A stretch of DNA of 8,019 nt, taken from positions 1 through 8,019 of the forward strand of contig NZ_QFNM01000059.1 of assembly GCF_003248455.1 (NCBI RefSeq). The letters are read 5' to 3'. Shown piece by piece: positions 1 through 5,752 of the stretch. Numbering within the stretch: the first letter of the stretch is position 1; each line of letters starts with the position of its first letter. The translations under genes and the position numbers were made by a program. The notes under the pieces are model-generated. The model made no database searches, was not told the DNA's origin, and saw nothing but the letters and a program-made list of their open reading frames with translations. Origin of the DNA: Brevundimonas sp. Its GTDB lineage: Bacteria; Pseudomonadota; Alphaproteobacteria; Caulobacterales; Caulobacteraceae.

Positions 1-310
1 CCTGCGACGGGTCGGCGGGGTCTGCGAAACCCCGTCCCGAGTGCGGCCGAGTATCCCCCTCGACCCTCCGACGGCGCACCGTGTGTCGCCGCCGGCGCGA
101 TGGAGTTTCACCATCGCTCCCGTTCCATCCGCTCCCGCCGCCGCAAGGTCGCAGGCCTTACGAGCCCTCCGATGCGACGAGACGGGGTAAGAATACGCGC
201 GTTTCGGAGGGGGGATGGATGATGGGCGAGATATTTCGCCAAGCGGTTGGATTCTCAGGGAATGAACCAGCCGCATTGTGATGGCTGGTGGCAATCGCGC
301 CTCTCAATCC

Positions 311-415
311 GTCATCCTCGGCCTTGTGCCGAGGATCCATAATCCCGGTGTCCGCCGCCGGTCCCCGACCTTTGAGACCGAGCGTATGGGGCCTCGGCAC
401 AAGGCCGAGGATGAC
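311..415. repeat. Inverted pair of REP-like palindromes
   Basis: Two 30-base arms, 311-340 and 386-415, are reverse complements with two mismatches and are separated by 45 bases. Each arm is itself palindromic: ATCCTCGGC (314-322) pairs with GCCGAGGAT (328-336) around a CTTGT loop. In RNA this can form either two small hairpins or one long stem. Paired REP units of this kind are dispersed through Caulobacterales genomes; that part is recollection, not shown by this window. The pair explains the spurious short ORFs on both strands here. Confidence 0.85.
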
Positions 416-459
416 GAGGTGGTGAGCGAAAGTGACGACGTTGGAGAAGAACGCTCGGC

Positions 460-520
460 GACCGTGCGGTTTCGACAGCCCCTCCACCGCTGCACGGTCC
501 CCTCTCCACGAGTGGGGAGG
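460..520. repeat. Tandem hairpins, palindromic intergenic repeat
   Basis: Two stems follow one another. Bases 460-470 pair with 489-499 (core ACCGTGC / GCACGGT, two G-U wobbles). Bases 501-509 pair with 512-520 (core CTCTCCAC / GTGGGGAG, one wobble, very tight loop). The pattern 'CCCTCCACCG...CGGTCCCC...GGGGAGGA' resembles another dispersed palindromic repeat I associate with Caulobacterales genomes. No U-tract follows, so an intrinsic terminator is not supported. Confidence 0.5.
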
Positions 521-544
521 AGACGATGCCGCGCGCTTCCCGCG

Positions 545-573
545 TTGCCCGTGACGGCGCGGGCGGGTAGAGC
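545..573 (+). promoter_or_regulatory. Possible serS promoter
   Basis: TTGCCC at 545-550 and TAGAGC at 568-573 are spaced by 17 bases. Read against the Caulobacter housekeeping consensus (TTGACGS, 10-14 bases, GCTANAWC), TTGCCCG matches 5 of 7 and GGTAGAGC (566-573) matches 6 of 8, with 14 bases between. Transcription would start near 580, leaving a leader of about 30 bases before serS. This is a consensus match only, in GC-rich DNA where chance matches are common. Confidence 0.35.
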
Positions 574-608
574 GTTCGGCTTCTCCCGCCTGACCGAAGT
601 TTCAGACC

Positions 609-2093
609 ATGCACGACATCAGAGCCATTCGCGAGAACCCCCAGGTTTACGTGGCGGGCTGGTCGTCGCGCGGCGTGGAGGACGCCGACGGCCTGGTGGC
701 GGACATCCTGCGGCTGGACGGCGAACTGCGCCGCGCCCAGACGACGGGCCAGGACGCCCTGGCCAAGCGCAATGCGGCGTCCAAGCTGATCGGCGCCGCC
801 ATGGGGCGCAAGGACATGGCCGAGGCCGAGCGGCTAAAGGCCGAGGTCGAGGCGCTGAAGGGCGAGATCGCGGCGGCGGCCGAGGTCGAGGCGCGCGTCG
901 GCAAGGAACTGCGCGACCTCTTGGCGGCGCAGAAGAACCTGGCGGCCGAGGACGTGCCGGACGGCGAGGACGAGGCGGGCAACGTCGAGGTCGGGGCGTG
1001 GGGCGAGCCGCGTCGGACGGGTCCGGCCAAGGATCACGCCGACCTGGGCGAGGCGCTGGGGATGCTGGACTTCGAGGCGGCGGCGAAGATGTCGGGCGCG
1101 CGGTTCGCGGTGCTGAAAGGACAGCTGGCGCGGCTGGAACGGGCCGTGGGTCAGTTCATGCTGGACATGCAGACGGATCAGCACGGCTATCTGGAAGTGA
1201 ACCCGCCGCTGCTGGTGCGGGACGAGGCAATGTTCGGGACCGGGCAGTTGCCGAAGTTCGAGGAGGACTTGTTTCGCGCGAGCCGACTCAGCACCGACAA
1301 TCCCGATGATCTGCTCAATCAGGTGGCTGGCGACCAGTCTCTCGCGCTTCAACTAACCGAAGCAGGTCTGCTGGGACTTCGTGAGGAAATTCTAGCCGCC
1401 CAAAGTGAGTACGAGGTGTCTCCCGGCGTGGTCGCAGGCGCTCTCGCTCGATACCCGGCTGCCAAGTTCATGACCGGTGCTCGATGGCTCATCCCCACCG
1501 CCGAAGTCTCCCTGACCAACCTCGTGCGCGAGAGCATCCTGTCCGAGGACGACCTCGCGACGCCGATGCGGATGACGGCGTTGACGCCGTGCTTCCGGGC
1601 CGAGGCGGGGTCGGCGGGGCGGGATACGCGCGGGCTGATCCGCCAGCACCAGTTCTCCAAGGTCGAGATGGTCTCGATCACGCGGCCGGAGGACTCGGAC
1701 GCCGAGCACGAGCGGATGACGCAGTGCGCCGAGGCGGTGCTGAAGGCGCTGGAGCTGCCGTTCCGGCGGATGCTGCTGTGCAAGGGCGACATGGGCTTTT
1801 CGGCGAAGAAGACCTTCGACCTGGAGGTCTGGCTGCCCAGCCAGGGGACCTATCGCGAGATCAGCAGCTGCTCGAACTGCGGCGACTTCCAGGCCCGGCG
1901 CATGGACGCCCGGTTCAAGCGCGCCGGCGAGAAGAAAACCGAGTTCGTCCATACGCTGAACGGGTCGGGACTCGCTGTAGGGCGGACGCTGGTGGCGATC
2001 ATGGAGAACTATCAGCAGGACGACGGCCGGATCGCGGTGCCGGCGGCGTTGCAGCCGTATATGGGCGGGCTCCAATTCGTGGGCGGGCAATGA
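609..2093 (+). CDS. serS: Seryl-tRNA synthetase with an unusual internal insertion
   Basis: Class II aminoacyl-tRNA synthetase that activates serine and charges tRNA-Ser in the cytoplasm. Residues about 1-110 form the N-terminal tRNA-binding arm; the Ala/Glu-rich stretch at 35-110 is its long coiled coil. The catalytic core follows: motif 1 around VNPPLLVRDEAMFGTGQLPKF, the serine-binding TAE at 297-299, motif 2 (TPCFRAEAG, Arg330/Glu332, then the RDTRG loop) and motif 3 (GSGLAVGRT, Arg459). All catalytic motifs are intact. The protein has 494 residues; family members usually have about 425-450. The excess is one block, residues about 225-292, between FEEDLFR and WLIPTAEV, where relatives have a short turn of about 5-6 residues. 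The start ATG gives the normal MHDIRAIREN terminus; its ribosome binding site is weak. The stop is followed by a REP-like pair before surE. Confidence 0.96.
   Translation: MHDIRAIRENPQVYVAGWSSRGVEDADGLVADILRLDGELRRAQTTGQDALAKRNAASKLIGAAMGRKDMAEAERLKAEVEALKGEIAAAAEVEARVGKELRDLLAAQKNLAAEDVPDGEDEAGNVEVGAWGEPRRTGPAKDHADLGEALGMLDFEAAAKMSGARFAVLKGQLARLERAVGQFMLDMQTDQHGYLEVNPPLLVRDEAMFGTGQLPKFEEDLFRASRLSTDNPDDLLNQVAGDQSLALQLTEAGLLGLREEILAAQSEYEVSPGVVAGALARYPAAKFMTGARWLIPTAEVSLTNLVRESILSEDDLATPMRMTALTPCFRAEAGSAGRDTRGLIRQHQFSKVEMVSITRPEDSDAEHERMTQCAEAVLKALELPFRRMLLCKGDMGFSAKKTFDLEVWLPSQGTYREISSCSNCGDFQARRMDARFKRAGEKKTEFVHTLNGSGLAVGRTLVAIMENYQQDDGRIAVPAALQPYMGGLQFVGGQ
1278..1484 (+). other. In-frame foreign-looking insertion inside serS
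   Basis: Encodes residues about 224-292 of SerRS. In 67 codons counted from 1281, 29 end in A or T (GC3 about 57%), whereas the 28 codons just upstream contain two such endings. Codons rare elsewhere in the window (CTA, CGA, GGA, AGT, CTT) cluster here. There is no stop in the SerRS frame. The peptide is acidic and Leu/Ala-rich with probable helices (DDLLNQVA, LALQLTEAGLLGLREEILAA) and then VSPGVVAGALARYP. No terminal repeats are evident beyond a trivial 5-base inverted match (GAGCC/GGCTC). I do not recognise the peptide. The VSPGVV..L segment faintly recalls C-terminal parts of HigA/ImmA-type regulators, but that is weak. Confidence 0.75.
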
Positions 2094-2098
2094 CTTTT

Positions 2099-2223
2099 CC
2101 GCGCATCCCCGCGAAGGCGGGGACCCAGTGCTTTGGGCGAAAGGCGGATGATGCTTGCAGGCCTTCAATCCAACGCACTGCCGAGCGACAGAACTGGGTC
2201 CCCGTCTTCGCGGGGATGAGCGG
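2099..2223. repeat. Inverted REP-like pair between serS and surE
   Basis: Arms 2099-2129 and 2193-2223 are reverse complements over 31 bases with two mismatches, separated by 63 bases. Each arm contains a small hairpin; the left one is CCCCGC-GAAG-GCGGGG. As RNA the arms can form one stem of about 31 pairs, starting 5 bases after the serS stop and ending inside the surE ribosome binding site. It is a different repeat family from the pair at 311-415. It could attenuate or stabilise transcripts; no U-tract supports simple termination. Confidence 0.85.
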
Positions 2224-2225
2224 AG
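2222..2225 (+). promoter_or_regulatory. surE ribosome binding site overlapping the REP arm
   Basis: GGAG lies 6 bases before the GTG start of surE and supports that start. Its first two bases belong to the right arm of the inverted repeat, so folding of the long stem would partly hide the site. Confidence 0.6.
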
Positions 2226-2231
2226 TTTGAA

Positions 2232-3023
2232 GTGCGTATTCTTCTGACCAACGACGACGGGATCGAGGCGGAAGGCCTTGAATGCCTTGAGCGGATCGCG
2301 CGAACGCTGAGCGACGACGTGTGGGTGTGCGCGCCCGCCGTCGAACAGTCGGGCAAGGGGCGGGGGATCACCCTGACCGAGCCGTTGCGGGTGGCGAAGC
2401 TGGGCGACAAGCGGTTCGCGGTGACGGGCACGCCGACCGACTGCGTCGTGCTGGCGGTCAACGACCTGATGCCGGAAAAGCCGGACCTGGTGCTGTCGGG
2501 CGTCAATCGCGGGCACAATATCGGCGAGGACGTCAGCTATTCCGGCACGGTGGCGGGCGCCTTGCAGGGCATGGCCTTCGGCATCCGCTCCATCGCCCTG
2601 AGCCAGAGCCTGGAGCGGTTCCACGACGCGGTGGTCGCCCACTGGGAGACGGCCGAGGCCTTCGCCCCCGCCATCATCAGTCGGCTGCTGGCGCAGAAAT
2701 GGGCGCCGGGCGTGGTGATGAACCTGAACTTTCCCAACCGCCGGCCCGAAGAGGTCGAACAGGTCGAGGTGACGACGCAAGGATTCCGCGACGTGGGCGA
2801 AATGCACGCCGTGCGGCGCACCGACCTGCGGGGGCGCGACTATTATTGGATGAGCTTCCGCGGCGAAAAGCAGGAGCACCCGGAGGGCACGGATCTGCGC
2901 GCCATCGACGAGGGGCGGATTTCGGTCACGCCGCTGCATATCGACCTGACGCATATGCCCAGCGTGAACGACCTGAAGAAGGTTCTGGGCGGGGCGCCGC
3001 CAAGGGCGGTCGTCGCCGCATGA
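2232..3023 (+). CDS. surE: 5'/3'-nucleotidase SurE
   Basis: Metal-dependent survival protein that dephosphorylates nucleoside monophosphates in the cytoplasm; in many bacteria it is linked to stationary-phase and stress survival. It starts with GTG, giving MRILLTNDDGIEAEGL, the exact family N-terminus. Metal ligands of the family are all visible: Asp8-Asp9 (NDDG), Ser40 (EQSGKGRG) and Asn92 (LSGVNRG). Further conserved blocks are TGTPTDCV, EDVSYSGTVAGALQG and HPEGTDLRAID near the C-terminus. The length of 263 residues is normal. The end overlaps the pcm start by ATGA, so the two are translationally coupled; a surE-pcm pair is classical in proteobacteria. The main point of regulatory interest is the REP-like stem reaching into its ribosome binding site. 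Confidence 0.97.
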   Translation: MRILLTNDDGIEAEGLECLERIARTLSDDVWVCAPAVEQSGKGRGITLTEPLRVAKLGDKRFAVTGTPTDCVVLAVNDLMPEKPDLVLSGVNRGHNIGEDVSYSGTVAGALQGMAFGIRSIALSQSLERFHDAVVAHWETAEAFAPAIISRLLAQKWAPGVVMNLNFPNRRPEEVEQVEVTTQGFRDVGEMHAVRRTDLRGRDYYWMSFRGEKQEHPEGTDLRAIDEGRISVTPLHIDLTHMPSVNDLKKVLGGAPPRAVVAA

Positions 3024-3664
3024 ACCTGCACGACGACCGCGCCGGCCGCCTGATCCTGTCGCTGAGGCAACAGGGGGTCACGGACCCGCGCGTGCTGAAG
3101 GCGATGGAGAGCATCGACCGCGCGGTCTTCGTGCACGAGAAGTTTTTGGACCAGGCCTGGGAGGATCAGGCCCTGCCCATCGACTGCGCCCAGACGATCA
3201 GCCAGCCCTATATCGTCGGCCTGATGACCCAGGCGCTGGAGGTCCAGGCCCGGCACCGGGTGCTGGAGATCGGCACCGGCAGCGGATACCAGTGCGCGGT
3301 GCTGAGCCGGCTGGCGCGCTATGTCTATTCGGTGGAGCGATACCGCAGCCTGCTGGTGGAGGCGGAGGGCCGTCTGCGGACGTTGCAGATCGAGAACGTC
3401 ATCACCAAACACGGAGACGGCGGTCTGGGCTGGGCCGAACAGGCGCCGTTCGACCGGATCATGGTCACGGCCGCGTCGCCGACCGAACCGACCGAACTGC
3501 TGAAACAGCTGAAGCCGAACGGGGTTCTGGTCGCGCCGGTGGGACGGACCTCGGTGCAGATGCTGCACCGCTACGTCGGCCAGGGCGACGGCGCCTTCCG
3601 TCGCGAAAGCCTGACGGAGGTGCGGTTCGTGCCGCTGGTCGAGGGGACGGCGAAGGAGGGGTGA
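3020..3664 (+). CDS. pcm: Protein-L-isoaspartate O-methyltransferase
   Basis: Uses S-adenosylmethionine to methylate L-isoaspartyl residues in aged proteins, starting their repair. The protein has 214 residues, typical for the bacterial enzyme. Visible signatures: TISQPYIVGLMTQAL (residues 59-73), the AdoMet-binding motif I VLEIGTGSGYQ (81-91), the acidic strand end SVER (104-107), GDGGLGW (132-138), APFDRIMVTAA (142-152) and LKPNGVLVAPVG (164-175). The ATG overlaps the surE stop (ATGA); the frame is open further upstream inside surE, but family alignment and the overlap place the start here. Its end overlaps a possible GTG start of the next gene (GTGA), suggesting one transcript through surE, pcm and the OmpA-like gene. 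Confidence 0.97.
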   Translation: MNLHDDRAGRLILSLRQQGVTDPRVLKAMESIDRAVFVHEKFLDQAWEDQALPIDCAQTISQPYIVGLMTQALEVQARHRVLEIGTGSGYQCAVLSRLARYVYSVERYRSLLVEAEGRLRTLQIENVITKHGDGGLGWAEQAPFDRIMVTAASPTEPTELLKQLKPNGVLVAPVGRTSVQMLHRYVGQGDGAFRRESLTEVRFVPLVEGTAKEG

Positions 3665-3702
3665 AGCTTGCCAAGCGTGCCGCCCTGCCGCAGCATCGCA
3701 AA

Positions 3703-4101
3703 ATGAAATGGCCGCTTCTTCTCATCGCGAGTTCAACTCTGGCCGTGTCGTCGCCAGCGATGGCTCATGAGTTTTCGGACTATTTCGCCTATGGGACCGT
3801 CGAGCTTTCGCCCAGGGGCTATGTGACGGCCAGACAAGTCGCAGCCTATGCGGAACGGTCCGGGTCGGATCGTTACAGGGTGCTGATCTCCGCCCACATG
3901 GATACCGCTGAGGGCCGGGAGTTCAGCGATGAACTCTCTGCAAGACGCGCCCAATCGATGGCCACCGAGTTGGTGAGGCTTGGGTTGGACCCTTCCAGGA
4001 TTGAAATGCGAGCCAACGGCGACCGCCATCTGGCCAGGCCGACCGACCGCGACGTGCGCGAGCCGTTGAACCGGCGTGTCACCGTCGATGTGACCTTGTA
4101 G
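3703..4101 (+). CDS. Small exported OmpA-like domain protein
   Basis: With this start the protein has 132 residues: a signal peptide (MKWPLLLIASSTLAVSSPAMA, probable cut after Ala21) and then almost only an OmpA C-terminal-like domain. Family landmarks are the strand VLISAHMDTAEG (His65, Asp67), LSARRAQSMATELVRLGLD (79-95), a Gly-Asp loop and PLNRRVTVDV (121-130). In OmpA proteins the Asp of 'TD' and the Arg of 'LSxxRA' bind diaminopimelate of peptidoglycan; both positions are filled, though Thr of 'HTD' is Met. There is no barrel or lipobox, so I infer a free periplasmic peptidoglycan-binding protein. An alternative GTG at 3661 overlaps the pcm stop and gives 14 extra basic residues, but the AGGAGG at 3654-3659 is too close to it. 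Codon use is unlike its neighbours: about 28% A/T-ending codons, with five AGG and two AGA. Confidence 0.8.
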   Translation: MKWPLLLIASSTLAVSSPAMAHEFSDYFAYGTVELSPRGYVTARQVAAYAERSGSDRYRVLISAHMDTAEGREFSDELSARRAQSMATELVRLGLDPSRIEMRANGDRHLARPTDRDVREPLNRRVTVDVTL

Positions 4102-4211
4102 AATCGCCCGCGTTAACCTTCGCGCCCCAATTCCGCGACGATTGCGGGGTTGGCTTATGGGGCGCGAGCGGGCACACCGGGCGGCGAGTTTAACCATGCG
4201 AGGAGCGGCGG
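4102..4211. other. Intergenic gap with a nested hairpin
   Basis: CGCGCCCCA (4121-4129) pairs with TGGGGCGCG (4158-4166), a perfect 9-base stem. Inside it CCGC (4133-4136) pairs with GCGG (4144-4147). It follows the OmpA-like stop by 19 bases and precedes the next start by 45. No run of T follows, so it may be a Rho-type boundary, a leader structure, or neither. I found no convincing promoter here. Confidence 0.45.
4201..4205 (+). promoter_or_regulatory. Ribosome binding site of the LysM/M23 gene
   Basis: AGGAG lies 6 bases before GTG 4212 and favours that start over the in-frame ATG at 4233, which has no comparable site. Confidence 0.6.
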
Positions 4212-5294
4212 GTGGCGGTGATTTCGGGCGGGATGAGAGCGGTGCTGATCGCGGCGGCGTCGCTGAGCGCGGCGGCCTGTATGAGCTATCCTTCCGAGCC
4301 GAGGTACTCCACCCATGCGGCGCCCGCGCCCGCGCCGGCGCCGGACCGCGGGGCCTATCCGCCCGCAGGCGGTCAGCAGTCGACCTATCCCGGCGGGCCG
4401 CAGACCCAGCCCGGCCGTCCCGCACCCTATGAATCGCCGCCGCCGGCGACGGCGCCTATCGGCCAGGTGGACGGCGGGGCCCTGCCGCCCCCGGTCAGCG
4501 TGACGCCGAGCCAGCCGGCCTATCAGCCGCCCGCCTATCAGCCGCCCGCCTATCAGCCGCCTGCGTCGTCCGCCCCGGTCCGTCCGGGCGCGGCCTATGT
4601 GATCCAGCCGGGCGACACCATCTCAGGCGTGGGGCGCCGGTTCCAGACGCCGGTGCAGACGCTGATCGACCTGAACGGCCTGGGGCCGCGCGGCGCCATC
4701 ACCAGCGGACAAAGAATCATCCTGCCCGAGGCGGCGGTGGATACGGGGCGCGACCCCTACGCCACCGGCGCTTCGCCCGTCGGGGTGCTGGTGCCGGACG
4801 ACGGCGCGGTTCCGCCGCCGCCGCCGCCGCCGTCGGGCAACGCGGCCCTGCCGGTTCAGACCCGGCCGACGCCCGTCGCCCAGGCCGGGACCGACGCGAC
4901 CGGCCAGCCGAACCTGCTGTGGCCCGTGCGCGGCGACATCGTGCGGCGCTTCGGCCCCGTCGGGATGGGCGAGCGCAACAACGGGATCAACATCGGGGCG
5001 TCCGCCGGCGCCGCGGTCGGCGCCTCGGCCCCCGGCCGCGTGGCCTATGTCGGCAGCGATCTGGTCGGGCAGGGGCTGACGGTGCTGATCGTCCACGCCA
5101 ACGGCTGGCGCACCGTCTACGGCCATCTGGGCTCGGCGACGGTGAAGGACGGCGACGACGTGCGCGCGGGCCAGCAGATCGGCACCGTGGGTCTGACCGC
5201 CGGCGACGGCCGCCCGTCGATCCACTTCGAGACACGCCAGATGCGCGGCGACGACCCCGTCGCGGTCGATCCGCTGACCGTATTGCCGCGATAG
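4212..5294 (+). CDS. LysM + degenerate M23/LytM envelope protein, probable lipoprotein (DipM/NlpD-like)
   Basis: 360 residues. An N-terminal hydrophobic stretch (9-22) ends in SAAAC, a weak lipobox with Cys23, so it is probably a lipoprotein. Residues 30-125 form a Pro-rich linker with three PAYQP repeats. A single LysM domain, which binds glycan, spans 128-172 (YVIQPGDTISGVGRRF...SGQRIILP). A second linker contains seven consecutive prolines (201-207). Residues 233-360 are an M23/LytM domain. Compared with active LytM, the first zinc His and Asp are Asn256 and Asn260 (RNNGINIG) and the first His of HxH is Ser336 (SIHFE); only His305 (YGHL) and His338 remain. It should therefore be enzymatically dead, like NlpD, EnvC and DipM, which activate amidases at division. 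From memory, Caulobacter keeps dipM at this locus, but DipM has four LysM domains, so I give no symbol. Confidence 0.92.
   Translation: MAVISGGMRAVLIAAASLSAAACMSYPSEPRYSTHAAPAPAPAPDRGAYPPAGGQQSTYPGGPQTQPGRPAPYESPPPATAPIGQVDGGALPPPVSVTPSQPAYQPPAYQPPAYQPPASSAPVRPGAAYVIQPGDTISGVGRRFQTPVQTLIDLNGLGPRGAITSGQRIILPEAAVDTGRDPYATGASPVGVLVPDDGAVPPPPPPPSGNAALPVQTRPTPVAQAGTDATGQPNLLWPVRGDIVRRFGPVGMGERNNGINIGASAGAAVGASAPGRVAYVGSDLVGQGLTVLIVHANGWRTVYGHLGSATVKDGDDVRAGQQIGTVGLTAGDGRPSIHFETRQMRGDDPVAVDPLTVLPR
4518..4562 (+). repeat. Three tandem 15-base repeats in the linker
   Basis: GCCTATCAGCCGCCC occurs at 4518-4532, 4533-4547 and 4548-4562; the third copy ends in T. It encodes the repeated AYQPP of the Pro-rich linker. 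Near-identical copies suggest recent slippage, and copy number may vary between strains. Confidence 0.9.
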
Positions 5295-5307
5295 CGATTT
5301 CGCCGCG

Positions 5308-5336
5308 TTGCATTCTTTAGGGGTCGGCCCTAGGTT
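5308..5336 (+). promoter_or_regulatory. Possible yajC-secDF promoter
   Basis: TTGCAT (5308-5313) and TAGGTT (5331-5336) are 17 bases apart, in the gap after the LytM gene stop. The match to the Caulobacter housekeeping consensus is weak. The position, about 55-60 bases before yajC, is plausible. Confidence 0.25.
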
Positions 5337-5398
5337 CCGCGCCTCGTTTCAATGGGGGCGCCGACGAGGGCCGCCCTGTTCGTGTTCGGAGACTACCC

Positions 5399-5716
5399 AT
5401 GGGCGGAGCGGCTGACGGCGGCTTGACGGCGCAACTGATCGGCTTTGCGCCCATCATCGGCATTTTCATCCTGTTCTACTTCCTGCTGATCCGCCCGCAG
5501 CAGAAGCGCGCCAAGGAACACGCCGCCGCCATCGGCGCGGTCAAGCGCGGCGACACCGTCGTTTTGGGCAGCGGCATGATCGGCAAGGTCACGCGCGTCG
5601 AGGACGCCGAGGTGAACGTCGAGATCGCGCCCAGCGTCAATGTGCGCGTGGTCAAGTCGATGATCGCCGAGGTGCGCAACCGCACCGCCATCGCCGCAAA
5701 CGATTCCAAGGCCTGA
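5399..5716 (+). CDS. yajC: Sec translocon accessory protein YajC
   Basis: Small inner-membrane protein that associates with SecD and SecF, which together help the SecYEG channel move proteins across the membrane. It has 105 residues, a normal size. One membrane segment spans about residues 13-31 (IGFAPIIGIFILFYFLLI) and is followed at once by the hallmark RPQQKRAKEH and a soluble YajC domain (KRGDTVVLGSGMIGKVTRV). GGAG (5388-5391) lies 7 bases before the ATG and supports the start. The gene is separated by 36 bases from secD, the canonical order. The reading frame shows no damage. Confidence 0.97.
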   Translation: MGGAADGGLTAQLIGFAPIIGIFILFYFLLIRPQQKRAKEHAAAIGAVKRGDTVVLGSGMIGKVTRVEDAEVNVEIAPSVNVRVVKSMIAEVRNRTAIAANDSKA

Positions 5717-5739
5717 TACGCTCGCGTATCCGCCGATAC
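5715..5739 (+). promoter_or_regulatory. Two mutually exclusive hairpins between yajC and secD
   Basis: GATACG (5715-5720) pairs with CGTATC (5725-5730) around CTCG. GTATC (5726-5730) can instead pair with GATAC (5735-5739) around CGCC. The middle arm is shared, so only one hairpin can form at a time. The first arm overlaps the yajC stop, and the set ends 13 bases before the secD start, which has no clear Shine-Dalgarno sequence. A role in coupling secD translation to yajC is possible but unproven. Confidence 0.35.
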
Positions 5740-5752
5740 CTGGACCGCCCAC

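Larger units (their letters stand above)
1..608. other. Non-coding region upstream of serS
   Basis: I see no convincing gene here. Short open frames on both strands lack start-site support and any recognisable domain. The peptides encoded across 311-415 (VILGLVPR..., ...PRHKAEDD on both strands) are the usual false translations of a palindromic repeat. The first part (1-310) is GC-rich with one small hairpin, CGGGGT at 16-21 pairing with ACCCCG at 29-34. That hairpin could belong to the end of a gene outside the window, but no U-tract follows. In Caulobacterales I expect tat genes upstream of serS; nothing of tatC is recognisable here. The annotated contents are the REP-like pair, the later hairpins and a possible promoter. 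Confidence 0.6.

Noticed and set aside
311..415. CRISPR array
   Set aside because: There are only two copies, in inverted rather than direct orientation, with no regular spacers and no cas genes.
81..614. Small ORFs on both strands before serS
   Set aside because: They translate palindromic repeats and low-complexity GC-rich DNA, with no start signal or conserved feature.
278..1309. 343-codon plus-strand open frame
   Set aside because: It starts in the REP pair and continues out of frame through serS; the Gly/Arg-rich product is a shadow.
1278..1484. Intein or self-splicing intron in serS
   Set aside because: The block is only about 68 codons, far below the smallest inteins, with no Cys/Ser/Thr nucleophile or terminal His-Asn at the junctions. 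It is also too short for a group I or II intron and is open in frame.
1392..2954. 520-codon minus-strand open frame
   Set aside because: It covers serS, the intergenic repeat and surE on the other strand. It has low-complexity basic composition and no recognisable domain.
4121..4166. Intrinsic terminator after the OmpA-like gene
   Set aside because: The stem is good, but the loop is long and no T-run follows, so I list it only as a hairpin.
4102..4211. CtrA-binding site
   Set aside because: TTAA occurs within GTTAACC and GTTTAACC, but no two copies have the 7-base spacing of TTAA-N7-TTAA.
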